Source: Thiothrix lacustris DSM 21227 (GTDB lineage Bacteria > Pseudomonadota > Gammaproteobacteria > Thiotrichales > Thiotrichaceae). Taken from it: 64,000 bases of DNA. Positions 62,180 through 64,000 of this stretch are shown piece by piece. Position 1 is the first letter of the stretch; each line of letters begins with the position of its first letter. The DNA lies in NCBI RefSeq assembly GCF_000621325.1, contig NZ_JHYQ01000026.1:1-64000 (forward strand), written 5' to 3'. A program made the position numbers and the translations under genes. Under the pieces are notes generated by a model that saw nothing but the letters and a program-made list of their open reading frames with translations, was not told the DNA's origin and ran no database searches.

Positions 62180-62197
62180 TTCCTGTTGTGGTAGGAA
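62180..62197. promoter_or_regulatory. HipB operator candidate 1
   Basis: TTCCT, 8 bases, AGGAA. The same arrangement recurs 50 bases downstream. E. coli HipB binds TATCC-N8-GGATA, so arm length and spacing match the known operator design. Confidence 0.6.
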
Positions 62198-62229
62198 CAA
62201 TCTTGCATCCGGCTCTTAATACGCTATTA

Positions 62230-62247
62230 TTCCTTGAATAGCAGGAA
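62230..62247. promoter_or_regulatory. HipB operator candidate 2
   Basis: TTCCT, 8 bases, AGGAA, 16 bases before the hipB start. Both sites are followed by CAAT, extending the direct repeat to AGGAACAAT. Confidence 0.6.
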
Positions 62248-62262
62248 CAATGGTGACTGAAT

Positions 62263-62538
62263 ATGGCGAGACCTCTGACCCCACTTCCCACCCCGCAACA
62301 GCCCGGCGCACTCACCCCGGAACTGCTAGGGCAATTCATCCGAGCTAAACGCACTCAGTCCGGCTTGCGGATTGATGATGCCGCCGCATTACTCGGCGTT
62401 GCTAAGGATACCTTGAGCAAGCTGGAGCGCGGACATTCTGGTGTGCAACTCGGCACGCTGTTGCAAGTGCTTAATGGCCTTGGTATTGGGTTAAAGGTGG
62501 AGCCGTGGACAGAAGGTGAAAGCGATGACTGGGTATGA
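62263..62538 (+). CDS. hipB: HipB-like antitoxin (XRE-family HTH)
   Basis: A 91-residue helix-turn-helix protein: LGQFIRAKRTQSGLRIDDAAALLGVAKDTLSKLERGHSGVQLGTLLQVLNGLGI is the HTH region (residues 22-75). It should bind HipA and the two palindromes just upstream and so repress its own operon. It overlaps hipA by 14 bases, the usual antitoxin-first arrangement. Confidence 0.9.
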   Translation: MARPLTPLPTPQQPGALTPELLGQFIRAKRTQSGLRIDDAAALLGVAKDTLSKLERGHSGVQLGTLLQVLNGLGIGLKVEPWTEGESDDWV

Positions 62539-63826
62539 ACACCGTCTGCGGATTTACTTGGGGGAGCAACCCATCGGTTTCTTGTTGGCTGACTCGCAAG
62601 GGCAATTGACGCTGGAATACGCACCCGCATGGCAAGCCAGTGGTTTTGCCATTTCGCCACACTTGCCGTTGATGCCCGCCGCGAACCATCAGGTGGTGCA
62701 ACGTTTCCTGCGTAACCTGCTGCCCGAAGGTCAGGGCTTCGACATCCTGCTGGAAAACTACCAACTCAGCCGTGCCAATACCTTTGGCATTATCCGTGCT
62801 TTGGGGGCAGATACGCCGGGTGCATTGCAGTTTTTGCCGGATACGGCGCAACTCATGCTGTCTTCCCAGTTACGCCCGATCTTGCCCGCTGAATTGCTGG
62901 AGCGCCTTGACAATCAACCCGCCCGTAATCTGATCGTGTGGGATGGTCGCCCGCGCCTGTCGGTGGCAGGTGTTCAACATAAAATCAATGTGTTGGCAGA
63001 TGCGCAAGGCGGGCTGGCATTTGGCGAAGGCAGCTTGTGTTCCACTCATATCCTCAAATTCGAGCCTGCCAATCAGAACCATGTGGTGCTGAATGAATAT
63101 CTGGTGATGCAGCTTGCTAAGGCCATCGGCCTGTCAGTGGCAGCAGTTGAATTACGCCGTTTCGGGCAACATCGAGCCTTACTGGTGACGCGTTTTGACC
63201 GTAAACGCCAAGGTGATACGGTATTGCGTCGCCATCTGATTGACGGTTGTCAGGCGCTGGATTTACCACCCGAATACAAATACGAACGCAATTTTGGCAA
63301 TAGCCGGGATGTGGCAAATATTCGTGATGGCGCAAGCCTGCCGCGTTTATTCGCCTTTTGTGATCATTGCCGTTCGCCCGCGCTCGCCCGCAAATTCGTG
63401 CTGGACTGGGTGCTATTTAACCTCATCATCAGTAATTGGGATGCACACGGCAAAAACATCAGCTTTTTCGTCGGTAAAAACGGTATCGAACCTGCGCCTT
63501 GCTACGATTTGGTCAATATCGCGGTCTACCCCGAATACCAGCAGGAACTGGCGATGGCATTGGGGGATGATTTCGATACCTGTATCTCCGCTTTTCAATT
63601 GACAGCGTTTGCTGAAAGTTGTGGTTTGCCGCGCTCACTGGTGCAAGCAACACTTACCGCGATGTGCAAGCAGGTTGTGGAACAATTGCCCCGCGTGTGG
63701 GCGGCGTGTGCATTGCAGACTCCGGCAGAACGGCAGTTTGTTGCAAGCTTGCAGTGCAGTATTCAGCAACAGACAAGCCGCTTGCTGGAACATGCGGGCA
63801 TGATGCAGGATGTGGAGATTCAGTGA
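62525..63826 (+). CDS. hipA: HipA-like serine/threonine kinase toxin
   Basis: A 433-residue HipA-family kinase. The ATG at 62525 follows GAAGG with 8 bases between; an in-frame GTG at 62516 is possible. The N-terminal domain has LRNLLPEGQGFDILLENYQLS. The kinase core has SVAGVQHKINV (ATP loop), LKFEPANQNHVVLNEYLVMQLAKAIGL, VTRFDRKRQGD, catalytic NWDAHGKNIS and metal-binding CYDLVN, all intact. E. coli HipA phosphorylates GltX and induces persistence; the target here is not known. Confidence 0.93.
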   Translation: MTGYEHRLRIYLGEQPIGFLLADSQGQLTLEYAPAWQASGFAISPHLPLMPAANHQVVQRFLRNLLPEGQGFDILLENYQLSRANTFGIIRALGADTPGALQFLPDTAQLMLSSQLRPILPAELLERLDNQPARNLIVWDGRPRLSVAGVQHKINVLADAQGGLAFGEGSLCSTHILKFEPANQNHVVLNEYLVMQLAKAIGLSVAAVELRRFGQHRALLVTRFDRKRQGDTVLRRHLIDGCQALDLPPEYKYERNFGNSRDVANIRDGASLPRLFAFCDHCRSPALARKFVLDWVLFNLIISNWDAHGKNISFFVGKNGIEPAPCYDLVNIAVYPEYQQELAMALGDDFDTCISAFQLTAFAESCGLPRSLVQATLTAMCKQVVEQLPRVWAACALQTPAERQFVASLQCSIQQQTSRLLEHAGMMQDVEIQ

Positions 63827-63830
63827 ATGC

Positions 63831-63956
63831 CTACCGCTGCCACTTACTGACAATTTCCTCATATGTCGCATTGACCAAACCCTGCTCATCAGCACACGCA
63901 AACAGTGCTACTCGCAGCGCGGAATATTGCTGGGGGTAAGCTCACAATTGCTCCAT
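63831..63956 (-). pseudogene. Possible remnant of a small gene with an in-frame stop
   Basis: The minus strand reads MEQL, a TGA, then 36 codons (AYPQQYSALRVALFACADEQ and beyond, ending EEIVSKWQR) to TAG. The composition after the TGA is protein-like, but no start follows it. It is convergent with hipA, 4 bases away. It may be a decayed gene or chance, and I recognise no family. Confidence 0.25.
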
Positions 63957-64000
63957 GAAACGCCGCTTTCTAGTAGGCATACATTGCTAAGTGCTGCTCA

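Overview
The window looks like a chromosomal segment of a filamentous sulfur-oxidising gammaproteobacterium of the Thiothrix type. The inference rests on content: periplasmic thiosulfate oxidation genes (soxXYZA, a second soxYZ copy, soxB), the dissimilatory sulfite-to-sulfate branch (sat, aprB, aprA), Calvin-cycle phosphoribulokinase, a DabA-type inorganic carbon uptake cluster, and type IV pilus retraction ATPases. No rRNA or tRNA gene and no CRISPR array was seen.

Layout. 0-0.35 kb: right end of an IS200/IS605-type element carrying the end of a tnpB gene. 0.3-6.4 kb: housekeeping genes (DUF3301 protein, proC, yggT, yggU, an RRM protein, gshA, a BepA-like M48 protease). 6.4-18.6 kb: a sulfur island with soxX-Y-Z-A, a rearranged soxY-soxZ duplicate, an exported metallo-beta-lactamase/rhodanese/metallo-beta-lactamase protein, a periplasmic DsrE-like protein, a DUF4395 membrane protein, an LprI-like protein and a polysaccharide deacetylase. 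It ends with an ECF sigma/anti-sigma pair divergent from soxB; the anti-sigma factor carries a DsrE-like domain. 18.6-22 kb: a Kazal-like small protein, a PCMT-like methyltransferase, a rhodanese, a TolC-family protein and an unknown protein. 22-31.4 kb: five overlapping or abutting genes encoding a DabA (DUF2309) protein and four complex-I antiporter-like subunits. 31.4-40 kb: DUF1566 protein, bioD, three PilT-family ATPases, yggS, DUF4124 protein, trhP/yegQ and a redoxin. 40-49.2 kb: an MBL hydrolase, then sat-aprB-aprA, adk, a SlyD-like isomerase, a small unknown, a PPi-dependent phosphofructokinase and a YkgJ protein. 49.2-57.3 kb: a second RRM protein, purT, a ferredoxin-reductase, a HIT protein, phosphoribulokinase, an AT-rich gap with DnaA-box-like sites, rimO, a DUF1538 fragment and a DacB-like lipoprotein. 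57.5-64 kb: rlpA, a DctB/DctD-like two-component pair, a DUF2238 protein and a hipBA module with paired operators.

How the genes fit together. The Sox enzymes oxidise thiosulfate in the periplasm, and AprBA with Sat makes ATP from sulfite, AMP and pyrophosphate in the cytoplasm. Adenylate kinase and PPi-phosphofructokinase lie close to sat/apr and could balance the AMP and PPi that this branch uses. The DabA cluster and phosphoribulokinase would supply and fix the carbon. The most unusual items are the expanded DabA cluster, the DsrE-bearing anti-sigma factor next to soxB, the triple-domain MBL-rhodanese protein and the in-frame SoxY-remnant/SoxZ fusion.
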